A DNA stretch of 64,000 nucleotides from Campylobacter concisus (GTDB lineage: Bacteria > Campylobacterota > Campylobacteria > Campylobacterales > Campylobacteraceae), in NCBI RefSeq assembly GCF_003048835.2, contig NZ_CP060705.1:620001-684000 (forward strand), read 5' to 3'. The position numbers and the translations under genes were made by a program. The notes beneath the pieces are model-generated. The model was not told where the DNA came from. It did no database searches and worked only from the letters and a program-made list of their open reading frames with translations. How positions within the stretch are numbered: the first letter of the stretch is position 1; each line of letters begins with the position of its first letter. Shown here piece after piece: positions 27,288 through 34,787 of this stretch.

Positions 27288-27875
27288 GTGAGAGAGGAAA
27301 TTTTAGAACTAACTAGAAACACAAAAGAGACGCAAATCTCAATGAAGCTCAAAATTTACGGCTCTGGGGTTGCGAAGATAAGCACAGGCATTGGCTTTTT
27401 TGACCATATGCTTGAAGCATTTACAAAGCACTCTTTGCTTGATCTTGAAATTTCATGCAAGGGCGACACGCATGTGGATTTTCACCACAGCGTTGAGGAT
27501 GTAGGCATAGTTTTGGGCCAGCTTTTAAAAGAGACCTTGTATCCTTTAAGCGGTGTTGAGAGGTTTGGCGAGGCGAGCGTTGTTATGGATGAGGCGGCTG
27601 TTTTTTGCGCGCTAGATCTTAGCAACAGAGCTTATCTTGTATATGAAAATTTTAATGAAAATGCCAAAGTTGGCGAGTTTGACACTGAGCTTGTAGAGGA
27701 GTTTTTTAGAGCTGTTGCTATAAATTCAGCCATAACTCTTCATCTAAATCAAATTCGTGGCAAAAATACTCATCACATCATCGAAGCAACATTTAAATCA
27801 TTTGCCGTAGCACTCCGCAGAGCGCTTGCCAAAAACGCAAGGATCGGCACTCCAAGCACTAAGGGCGTTTTATGA
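27288..27875 (+). CDS. hisB: Imidazoleglycerol-phosphate dehydratase
   Basis: 195 residues, monofunctional form, GTG start 3 bp after rlpA. Metal-binding motifs FFDHMLEAF, DFHHSVEDVGI, and late NTHHIIEATFKSFA with ALRRAL. It converts imidazoleglycerol phosphate to imidazoleacetol phosphate in histidine synthesis. From memory C. jejuni has a bifunctional HisB elsewhere; here the dehydratase alone is set between an envelope gene and kdsC. Its stop overlaps kdsC (ATGA). The adjacent HAD phosphatase is KdsC-like, not the missing HisB phosphatase half. Confidence 0.94.
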   Translation: MREEILELTRNTKETQISMKLKIYGSGVAKISTGIGFFDHMLEAFTKHSLLDLEISCKGDTHVDFHHSVEDVGIVLGQLLKETLYPLSGVERFGEASVVMDEAAVFCALDLSNRAYLVYENFNENAKVGEFDTELVEEFFRAVAINSAITLHLNQIRGKNTHHIIEATFKSFAVALRRALAKNARIGTPSTKGVL

Positions 27876-28360
27876 TAGAAATTATATTTTTAGACGTTGA
27901 TGGGTGCCTCACTGATGGCAAGATCATCTACAATGCAAACGGCGAAGAGCTTAAATTTTTTGATGTAAAAGATGGCTACGCGATAGAGAGCTGGCTAAAG
28001 CTTGGCAAAAAGGTGGCTATCATCACTGGTAGAAAGTCGGCTATCGTTGAGCGAAGGGCTGAGGATCTAAAGATAAACCACGTCTATCAAGGCGTTGGCG
28101 ATAAATTTGAAGTGGCAAGCGAGATACTAAAATTTGAAGGACTTAGCTTCAAAAACGCAGCAGCTATCGGCGATGACTATAATGACTATAAAATTTTAGA
28201 CGCAGTTGCATGGAGCTTTAAGCCAAAAGATGCCATTAAAGAGCTTGATGTAAAGACAAAGCTAAAGCACAAAGGTGGCAATGGTGCTGTTAGAGAGATG
28301 ATCGAGATGATCATAAAATCAGAAAATTTATATGACGAGTGGTCTAAGCGTTGGTTGTAA
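27872..28360 (+). CDS. kdsC: KDO 8-phosphate phosphatase (KdsC-like HAD)
   Basis: 162 residues, the tetrameric C0-type HAD size with no cap domain. Nucleophile motif FLDVDGCLTDG, motif II IITGR, Lys near VQGV/GDKFE, and motif IV AIGDDYNDY. It releases phosphate from Kdo-8-phosphate for the LPS/LOS inner core. The LPS-transport genes lptC and lptA directly follow with overlaps, which supports this over another HAD function. Confidence 0.88.
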   Translation: MIEIIFLDVDGCLTDGKIIYNANGEELKFFDVKDGYAIESWLKLGKKVAIITGRKSAIVERRAEDLKINHVYQGVGDKFEVASEILKFEGLSFKNAAAIGDDYNDYKILDAVAWSFKPKDAIKELDVKTKLKHKGGNGAVREMIEMIIKSENLYDEWSKRWL

Positions 28361-28878
28361 AAATTTTCTACTTCGTCGTGGCTATTTTTAGTGCTGTGAT
28401 GATATTTTTAGCAGCTCAAGACCCATACTTAGCAAACGTGCTAAAGGTTGATACAAAGATATCAAATATGCAGGTAAATGACGTGGTTGATTACGAGATA
28501 AACTCAACTAAGATAAGCGGAGTTTATGAGAGTGACGAGCTAAACAGATATAGTGACAGGGATGAGTTTTTAGACTTTAAAGCGAGAATTATAAGGGGAA
28601 ATTTAAGACATTTTCTAAGCTCAGACAAGGCTATCTCGCAAAACGATGAGATAATCTTTCAAAAAAATGCAAACTATGAAAACAACGATAGTTTGAAATT
28701 TAAAAGCGATGAAGTTATATATAACACAAAGACAAAAATAGTAAGATCAGAGGCAAATTTCACCATCACTAGAAATGGCGACAAAGCACTAGGCGATAGC
28801 GGAAGCTACGATCTTGGTAAAAAACAAACGCAGATAAAAGGGTTAAAGGCATGGGTAGAAGAGAAACAGCGATTTTAG
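28351..28878 (+). CDS. lptC: LptC-like LPS transport protein
   Basis: 175 residues, TTG start overlapping kdsC by 10 bp. One N-terminal TM anchor (VVKIFYFVVAIFSAVMIFLA) is followed by a beta-jellyroll-like periplasmic domain (DVVDYEINSTKISGVYES; DEVIYNTKTKIVRSEANFTI). LptC passes LPS from the LptBFG transporter to LptA. Sequence identity to E. coli LptC is low by eye; the call depends on topology and on lptA following it. Confidence 0.75.
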   Translation: MVVKIFYFVVAIFSAVMIFLAAQDPYLANVLKVDTKISNMQVNDVVDYEINSTKISGVYESDELNRYSDRDEFLDFKARIIRGNLRHFLSSDKAISQNDEIIFQKNANYENNDSLKFKSDEVIYNTKTKIVRSEANFTITRNGDKALGDSGSYDLGKKQTQIKGLKAWVEEKQRF

Positions 28879-29327
28879 CGATGATTTTGGGCTTTACATT
28901 TTTAAATGCAGAGCAGGTTGAAATCACTTCAAACGATTTTTTCGCAGATGAAAACAAGCAGATCAGCGAATTTGTAGGCAATGTAAATATCAAAAAAGGC
29001 TCATACGATGAGCTAAAGGCAAACAAAGTCGTTGTGCATTTTGATAAAAAGCGCCAACCAGTAAAATATGTAGCCACAGGCAACGCTAGAGCTAAAATTT
29101 TCATGAAAGATAAGCACTATGAAGGCAAGGGCGATACGCTCACATATGAGCCTGCAAAGCAGATATACACAGTAACTGGCAACGGCTATTTGCATGAGGT
29201 AGAGACTGATAAAAATGTCTATGGTGACAAGATCGTGGTTAATCAAAAAGATGGCACATATAGCGTAAATAGCGACGAGAAAAAGCCGGTTAAATTTATC
29301 TTTCAAATAGAGGATAAAACCAAGTGA
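28851..29327 (+). CDS. lptA: LptA-like periplasmic LPS bridge protein
   Basis: 158 residues. Signal peptide MGRRETAILAMILGFTFLNA, then an OstA/LptA domain: VEITSNDFFADENKQISEFV, NVNIKKGSYDELKANKVVVH, GNARAKIFMKDKHYEGKGDT and YTVTGNGYLHE. It forms the beta-jellyroll bridge that carries LPS across the periplasm to LptD. Overlaps lptC by 28 bp and engB by 4 bp. Confidence 0.9.
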   Translation: MGRRETAILAMILGFTFLNAEQVEITSNDFFADENKQISEFVGNVNIKKGSYDELKANKVVVHFDKKRQPVKYVATGNARAKIFMKDKHYEGKGDTLTYEPAKQIYTVTGNGYLHEVETDKNVYGDKIVVNQKDGTYSVNSDEKKPVKFIFQIEDKTK

Positions 29328-29935
29328 TAAGAGCCTTGAGCGCTAAATTTATCACTTCAAGCCCAAGCATAAAAGAGGCTCCAAGCTTTGTGACAAGCGA
29401 GGTGGTCTTTTTGGGCAGGTCAAATGTGGGTAAAAGCAGCCTCATAAACGCACTTGTCAATCAAAAAAATTTAGCCAAAAGCTCATCAACTCCTGGTAAA
29501 ACGCAGCTTATAAATTTCTTTGAGGCTGAGTTTTGTGAGGAAAAAGAAGAGAGTGAAAAAGAGAAATTTAAACTCATCTTAGTCGATCTACCAGGCTTTG
29601 GCTACGCAAAAGTGGCAAAGTCAAAACATGATGAGTGGCGTAAAAATTTAGATGAGTTTTTGAAATTTAGAAGCGACATCAGACTTTTTATACATCTAAT
29701 CGATGCCAGGCACTTTGACCTAGACATCGACGTAAACGTGGATTCTTACCTAAAAAGCTTTTTAAGAGCTGATCAAAAAATCTTAAATTTATACACAAAA
29801 AGCGACAAGCTAAATCAAAGCCAAAAGAGTGCGATAATGAAATTTGACCCAAGCGGCATTTTGGTCTCAACACTCAGCAAAAGCGGCATCGACAAGGCAC
29901 GGGAAGCTATCATAAACCACGCTCTTGGTAGGTAA
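29324..29935 (+). CDS. engB: Ribosome-biogenesis GTPase EngB/YsxC
   Basis: 203 residues, GTG start inside the lptA stop. G1 GRSNVGKSS, switch STPGKTQ, G3 DLPGFGYAKV, G4 LYTKSDKL and G5 VSTLSKSG. It is an essential TrmE-Era-Obg-type GTPase acting in large-subunit assembly. It contains a small charged insertion (EEKEESEKEKFK, about 78-89) between G1 and G3. Confidence 0.95.
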   Translation: MIRALSAKFITSSPSIKEAPSFVTSEVVFLGRSNVGKSSLINALVNQKNLAKSSSTPGKTQLINFFEAEFCEEKEESEKEKFKLILVDLPGFGYAKVAKSKHDEWRKNLDEFLKFRSDIRLFIHLIDARHFDLDIDVNVDSYLKSFLRADQKILNLYTKSDKLNQSQKSAIMKFDPSGILVSTLSKSGIDKAREAIINHALGR

Positions 29936-29936
29936 A

Positions 29937-30428
29937 ATGCAAACCATAAGCAGCTTGGACATTAAAATTTTTAAAGGCTTTTGGTGGGCCATTTTTTTGC
30001 TATCTTATGAGATCGCAACTACGCAGTTTGGCTTCTTGCCACCACTTATTGGCATCTTTTTTACATATATGATTTTGGAGTATTCAAGAAAACAAAAGCA
30101 GTATGATGAGTTTAAGCCTTCATGGTATTTTTCACTCGTTTTCTTGGTCTTTGCCGAGCAAATTCATGGCTTTTATCTCTTTTCAACGATCATTGCGTTT
30201 TTGCTATTTTACAACTTCGTGCTAGATTGGCTCTATACGACGATGAAGTGGCGAAACTGCCTACTCATCATCTTTGTCGCCTCTGGCTATGTGCTAACTT
30301 TTCTTGTAAATAACCTTTTTGCCTACGTCTTAAATGAGCCAAATTTGACTTTTAGCGCAGAGTATCTATTTTTCATAGCGCTTGAAAGTGTGCTTGCTAT
30401 CGTGCTTTTTAGGGACAAAGTGCTATGA
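29937..30428 (+). CDS. Small polytopic membrane protein, candidate MreD
   Basis: 163 residues from ATG 29937 (TAGG 4 bp upstream; a TTG 4 codons earlier overlaps engB). About five hydrophobic segments are visible (e.g. FWWAIFLLSYEIA; LIGIFFTYMILEY; WYFSLVFLVFAEQ; NCLLIIFVASGYVLTFLV; LFFIALESVLAIVLF). The size and topology fit MreD, and the next gene, overlapping by 4 bp, is PBP2. In many bacteria mreD precedes mrdA. There is no sequence motif that proves it, so MreD is an inference from context. Confidence 0.75.
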   Translation: MQTISSLDIKIFKGFWWAIFLLSYEIATTQFGFLPPLIGIFFTYMILEYSRKQKQYDEFKPSWYFSLVFLVFAEQIHGFYLFSTIIAFLLFYNFVLDWLYTTMKWRNCLLIIFVASGYVLTFLVNNLFAYVLNEPNLTFSAEYLFFIALESVLAIVLFRDKVL

Positions 30429-32245
30429 GGATGCGTATCGTTTTTGGCGTGATCGCTCTTTTTTGGATCATGCTTTTGGGGCGGATTTACCACCTAAGTG
30501 TCAATTCAAATACCTACTACAACGAGATCGCCGAGCAAAATGCGATAAAAACTATCTACATCCCGCCAGTTAGAGGCATCATCTTTGATGCGCACGACAA
30601 GCCTATGGCGGTCAATCGTCTTGGCTTTTCTATCTATGTAAAGCCGCACCTTAGCGCAAACAAAAAGGTGAAAATTTTAGACGATGAGCTAGCCTACATC
30701 GGCTCGCTATTTGGTGATCTAAATGTCACCAAGCTTAAAAATGAATATATAAAAAACGACTCAGCCTACAACCAAGACTTTATAAACGTGGTCGAATTTG
30801 TTGATTATGATAAATTTTTGCCATTTTTTGCACCACTTTCTCTTCGTGAAAATTTAGAGATAAGACCCGCATCAAAACGCCACTATCCATACAATGACCT
30901 AGCTTCTCACATCATCGGCTATGTCGGCAGGGCAAACCAAAAAGATATGGAAAACGACCCCTTGACAAAGCTTACAAACTATATTGGCAGAAGCGGCGTA
31001 GAGCGCTTTTATAACCCGATCTTGCAAGGAATTCAAGGTTTTAAAAAGATCAAGGTAAATGCACTAAATGAAGAGATCGAGCAGGTGAGCTATCAAGCGC
31101 CACAAAGTCAAAACATAAAGCTCGCCGTAGATCTTGAACTGCAGCAGTTTGTCGCTGATGTATTTGGTAAAGATGCAGGAAGCGTCATAGTTATGAGCCT
31201 AAAAGATGGCGCTATAATCGCAGCAGGAAGCTTTCCTGAGTATGATCTAAATCCTTTTGTGCTTGGAATTTCTCAGGCTGAGTGGGAAGAGCTTGTAAAA
31301 AACGTCGATCACCCATTTACAAATAAGCTGATAAACGGCCTCTATCCGCCAGGATCTGTCGTAAAAATGGGTATGGCTCTTGCCTTTTTAGACAATGGCA
31401 TGAGCAAATATGATAGCTTTTTTTGCAGTGGATCGTATGAGCTTGGAGGGCGTAAATTTCGCTGCTGGAACTCGCATGGTCATGGCACAGTCAATATGAA
31501 CACTGCCATTAGAGAGAGCTGCGATGACTATTTTTACAAGGGTAGCCAAAAGATCGGCATAGATGCCATTGTGCCGATACTTGAGCGCATGGGCTTTGGT
31601 AGAAAAACGGAGGTTGATTTGCCAAATGAGTTTGTAGGGACGCTGCCAAGTAGGGAGTGGAAGATGAGGAAGTATGGCAAGGCGTGGTTTCAAGGCGAGA
31701 CGCTTATCACCTCTATCGGACAGGGAAATTTTCTAGTCACGCCTATGCAGGTGGCTAAATACACAGCAGGCCTTGCAACTGGGCTAAATGTGACGCCACA
31801 TTTTTTAAAGAGTATCGATGGCAAGGATGTTGATTTTACGCCAACAGATGATGCTTTTACGCCGTTTGAAAAGTCGCAGCTACCTGCCATTAGGCATGCA
31901 ATGTACGAGGTGGCAAATCACCCAAGAGGTACGGCAAATAGGCACTTTGTGGGAAGTCTTGTAAAGGTTGCGGCAAAGACCGGAACAGCTCAGGTCGTTG
32001 GCATCTCGCAAACTGAAAAGAAACGTATGAAAGAAGAAGATATGGCGTATCTGCAAAGATCTCACGCGTGGATGACGACCTATGCACCTTTTGAGGATCC
32101 ACAATATGTCATAACGATGGTTGTCGAACACGGCGGTCACGGCGGTAGCGCTGCTGGACCAAAAATCTCTCAAATTTATAACAAGCTAGTTGAAATGGGA
32201 TATATAAAACTAGATAATGTTCAGGCTGAGAAAGAGAAGAAATAA
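30425..32245 (+). CDS. mrdA: Penicillin-binding protein 2 (elongation transpeptidase)
   Basis: 606 residues. One N-terminal TM (VFGVIALFWIMLLGRI), a dimerisation/pedestal domain (about 45-230, with PPVRGIIFDAHDKPMAVN), then the transpeptidase domain: SxxK in PPGSVVKMGMAL (Ser about 310), SxN-type SCDDYFYKG and KTG in AAKTGTAQVVG (about 517). It crosslinks lateral-wall peptidoglycan with RodA/MreBCD. It ends the packed envelope operon. 32246-32438 beyond it is AT-rich with no gene I can support. Confidence 0.95.
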   Translation: MRMRIVFGVIALFWIMLLGRIYHLSVNSNTYYNEIAEQNAIKTIYIPPVRGIIFDAHDKPMAVNRLGFSIYVKPHLSANKKVKILDDELAYIGSLFGDLNVTKLKNEYIKNDSAYNQDFINVVEFVDYDKFLPFFAPLSLRENLEIRPASKRHYPYNDLASHIIGYVGRANQKDMENDPLTKLTNYIGRSGVERFYNPILQGIQGFKKIKVNALNEEIEQVSYQAPQSQNIKLAVDLELQQFVADVFGKDAGSVIVMSLKDGAIIAAGSFPEYDLNPFVLGISQAEWEELVKNVDHPFTNKLINGLYPPGSVVKMGMALAFLDNGMSKYDSFFCSGSYELGGRKFRCWNSHGHGTVNMNTAIRESCDDYFYKGSQKIGIDAIVPILERMGFGRKTEVDLPNEFVGTLPSREWKMRKYGKAWFQGETLITSIGQGNFLVTPMQVAKYTAGLATGLNVTPHFLKSIDGKDVDFTPTDDAFTPFEKSQLPAIRHAMYEVANHPRGTANRHFVGSLVKVAAKTGTAQVVGISQTEKKRMKEEDMAYLQRSHAWMTTYAPFEDPQYVITMVVEHGGHGGSAAGPKISQIYNKLVEMGYIKLDNVQAEKEKK

Positions 32246-32438
32246 TAAATTCTATCTCTAAAAAAATTACTAAATATGTCTATGTGTATTTGTTTGCTCG
32301 CGAAACGTGAAATAGTTCTTAAAAGATAAAAATTATAATTAATGATTAGCTATCTTATGGGTGACATGTATTCTTAATTTTGATATTAATTAAAATGAAT
32401 ATTTAAATTTGTAATGAAGTGATTAAAAATAGTTTTTG

Positions 32439-32468
32439 AAATTTTAGCCCAAAATAGGGCTAAAATTT
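32439..32468 (-). terminator. Terminator of the rpsF-ssb-rpsR operon
   Basis: A perfect 12-bp stem, AAATTTTAGCCC (32439-32450) with GGGCTAAAATTT (32457-32468), loop AAAATA. It begins 6 bp past the rpsR stop. The upstream AAATTTT side pairs with the tail, so it could also work for mrdA from the other strand. Confidence 0.8.
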
Positions 32469-32473
32469 ATGGA

Positions 32474-32734
32474 TTATAGACCTTCAAAAGGGTTTGAAGC
32501 TACGTCTTTGCGATCAACTATGTAAGGTATGATAGCTGCGTGGCGAGCTCTCTTGATCGCTTTTTCTACCATCTCTTGGTATCTTTTTGATGTGCCAGTT
32601 AGGCGTCTTGGCATGATTTTAAATCTCTCTGACAAGCAATACTTTAAAAGTGAAGTATCTTTATAGTCTATAAAATCAATCTTTGCTTCTGTAAATTTGC
32701 AATATTTGCGTGAATATTTTCTTTTTTCTGCCAT
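32474..32734 (-). CDS. rpsR: 30S ribosomal protein S18
   Basis: 86 residues. The family core is [37 protein letters not shown] and [13 protein letters not shown]. It binds the 30S platform with S6. It is the last gene of an S6-SSB-S18 operon, 16 bp after ssb with AAAGGAT as ribosome site. Confidence 0.98.
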   Translation of the reverse strand: MAEKRKYSRKYCKFTEAKIDFIDYKDTSLLKYCLSERFKIMPRRLTGTSKRYQEMVEKAIKRARHAAIIPYIVDRKDVASNPFEGL

Positions 32735-32750
32735 TTTTTATCCTTTAAAA

Positions 32751-33278
32751 TTAAAACGGTATTTCTTCATTGTTGAAGCTATCAGCATCAACGTCTATAT
32801 CAGGAACTTCTGAATAACTCTCTTGCTTTCTTTGTGGCGCAGCTTGTGGTCTAGCTTCTTGTTGGCGGTTATATTGGTTATTTTGATATCCGCCTTGCTG
32901 TCCGTAGCCGCCGCTATTTTGGCTATTCATAGAGTATCCGCCTTGTTGCGTTTGGTTATTTGAGCCAAGCATTTCCATGCTTTCAACGGCGATAGAGTGT
33001 TTTGAGCGATTTTGTCCGTTATTGTCGGTCCACTGATCAAATTTAAGTCTTCCTTCGATAAGCAGCTTTGATCCCTTGTTGAGATATTGGTTTGCTATCT
33101 CTGCACTCTTGCCAAAAAATGATATATCAATAAAGCAAGTCTCATCTCTTCTTTCCCCATTTGAGGTGATTTTGCGTGTCACAGCTATACTAGAATTTCC
33201 TATGGCAACGCCGCTAGTAGTATATCTAAGCTCTATATCTCTGGTTAAATTTCCAACTAATACTACTTTATTGAACAT
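32751..33278 (-). CDS. ssb: Single-stranded DNA-binding protein
   Basis: 175 residues. The OB fold (1-110) opens MFNKVVLVGNLTRDIELRYT and includes ETCFIDISFFGKSAEIANQY and FDQWTDNNGQNRSKH. A Gly/Gln/Asn-rich linker (about 115-155) precedes the acidic tip ending NNEEIPF that recruits repair and replication proteins. It protects single-stranded DNA in replication and recombination. Between rpsF and rpsR, the usual arrangement. Confidence 0.97.
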   Translation of the reverse strand: MFNKVVLVGNLTRDIELRYTTSGVAIGNSSIAVTRKITSNGERRDETCFIDISFFGKSAEIANQYLNKGSKLLIEGRLKFDQWTDNNGQNRSKHSIAVESMEMLGSNNQTQQGGYSMNSQNSGGYGQQGGYQNNQYNRQQEARPQAAPQRKQESYSEVPDIDVDADSFNNEEIPF

Positions 33279-33291
33279 TTTTTATCCTTGA

Positions 33292-33711
33292 TTATTCTTC
33301 TGTAAATGTTTGCTCGTCTACTTTTTCAGCTCTTGGCTCGCGTGGTGCTCTTGGCTCGCGAGGTTCTTTTTTTATAGTTTGCTTGATACCTTTGCAAAGT
33401 CTTTCCCAAGCTGCGATTTCGCGTTTGTTTTCATATTTAACGCTTAAAAATCTTATGATATCTTCTGTGATTCTTACGTTTCTTGTAAGCTCTGCAAGAA
33501 GTGCTGGTGGAGCTTTGTAGTAGATAACAAAATATGTTCCACGCTCATATTTTTTGATGGTATAAGCTAGTTTTCTAGTGCCCATCTCAACGACAGTAGC
33601 GATCTCGCCGCCGTTTTTTGTTATGACTTCTTTTACGAAATCAACCTTAGCTTTAACTTCCTCTTCCGTCAATGTCGGCTTAAGAATAAATAAAAGCTCG
33701 TAATGTTTCAT
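33292..33711 (-). CDS. rpsF: 30S ribosomal protein S6
   Basis: 139 residues. It begins [19 protein letters not shown] and has the S6 ferredoxin-like core ([37 protein letters not shown]). The C-terminal tail is extended and charged, with an [12 protein letters not shown] repeat followed by an acidic end. First gene of the operon, ATG with AGGAG upstream. A perfect hairpin lies in its leader. Confidence 0.98.
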   Translation of the reverse strand: MKHYELLFILKPTLTEEEVKAKVDFVKEVITKNGGEIATVVEMGTRKLAYTIKKYERGTYFVIYYKAPPALLAELTRNVRITEDIIRFLSVKYENKREIAAWERLCKGIKQTIKKEPREPRAPREPRAEKVDEQTFTEE

Positions 33712-33733
33712 TTTTTCTCCTTATGGATATTTA

Positions 33734-33748
33734 GCTCACTTTGTGAGC
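33734..33748 (-). promoter_or_regulatory. Leader hairpin before rpsF
   Basis: GCTCAC-TTT-GTGAGC as read on plus; in the mRNA, GCUCAC-AAA-GUGAGC, a perfect 6-bp stem about 22 nt before the rpsF ATG. S6:S18 complexes are known to bind rpsF leaders in several bacteria. This hairpin lacks an obvious CCG bulge of that motif, so autoregulation here is a guess. Confidence 0.4.
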
Positions 33749-33788
33749 AAGGATTTTGCATTAAGCAAGGGTGGATTTTAGCTTAAAT

Positions 33789-34787
33789 TTACTTAATATT
33801 TGCTGTTGATATGAGGTGCTGGAGGTTTAAAATGGTTGATAAAACGAAAATTTCTTTATCCATTTTTGTATTTGTTTTTAGCTCTAGTTCGGCTAAATTT
33901 AGCGTTTTAAATATCTCTAAATAGGCATTAAAACTTAGCTTTAAGCTATTTGCTTTTAGTAAATTTGCCACATTTACAGGTGGCTGATAGCCTATCGCTT
34001 CGTCTAAATTTAAGCGGCCATTTATCTTTATGTAAGAGTAAATTTTAAACAGCCTAAAAAATGCTTTATAAAGTGAGTTTAGAAGTAAAATTTCATTAAA
34101 ATTTGGATCTTCTAAATAGGTAAAAAAGTCGTTTTTTATATCTTTTAGAGCCATAAATTTATTGAAAAAATCATCAAAATTTATCCCACCAAGTCCAAAA
34201 ACAAGCCTTTTTACATCGTCTTGTTCGATGTGGGTGTTTAGGCTCTTTAGTTTTGTAAGTTCGCTTGCTGCAAGGTATAAATTTTCATTATGTGTAAAAT
34301 AAAGCTCATAAAGTGCGTTTTTGGTTATGTTTAGGCCTATTTTAGCTGAGCTTTTGGCTAGTAAATTTATCGCTTCATCTGGGTTTGATGGCTTGAAAAA
34401 TCTAGCAAAATTTGCCCCAAAAGCCTTTTGCGTATCAAAAACTAGCTTCATATCGGCCTCATAAAGCTCAAACAAAAAGTAGTTGTCATGGCTTTTTGAG
34501 CAAAGCGAGATGAGCTCTTTTAGCTCTTTTGATGGGATCTTTTTGTCGCTTTTTACATAGAGGATATTTTTGCCGCCAAAAAGCGACTGCTCGCTTAGGT
34601 GAGAGCTTGCTTGTGTGTAGTTGTACTCGTCAAAATAAAGGCTTAATAAATTTGCATCTTCGCTTGCATAAATGCTTAAAATTTCCTTGCCAAAAAGCTC
34701 TATCTGAAACTCATCCGCGCCAAAAAGCAAGAAGTAATTGCTTAAATTTGCATTTGCTAAATTTAGCTCCAAATCTTTTCTATACAT
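33789..34787 (-). CDS. holA: DNA polymerase III delta subunit
   Basis: 332 residues. HolA-type clamp-loader wrench: N-terminal YFLLFGADEFQIELFGKEIL, a degenerate ATPase region with no Walker A (normal for delta), KLVFDTQKAFGANFARFFKP, a conserved KLKSLN segment and a helical C-terminal collar (LYKAFFRLFKIYSYIK). It opens the sliding clamp with gamma/tau and delta'. Its start overlaps the end of rnr by 8 bp. Weak sequence conservation is typical for this family. Confidence 0.88.
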   Translation of the reverse strand: MYRKDLELNLANANLSNYFLLFGADEFQIELFGKEILSIYASEDANLLSLYFDEYNYTQASSHLSEQSLFGGKNILYVKSDKKIPSKELKELISLCSKSHDNYFLFELYEADMKLVFDTQKAFGANFARFFKPSNPDEAINLLAKSSAKIGLNITKNALYELYFTHNENLYLAASELTKLKSLNTHIEQDDVKRLVFGLGGINFDDFFNKFMALKDIKNDFFTYLEDPNFNEILLLNSLYKAFFRLFKIYSYIKINGRLNLDEAIGYQPPVNVANLLKANSLKLSFNAYLEIFKTLNLAELELKTNTKMDKEIFVLSTILNLQHLISTANIK

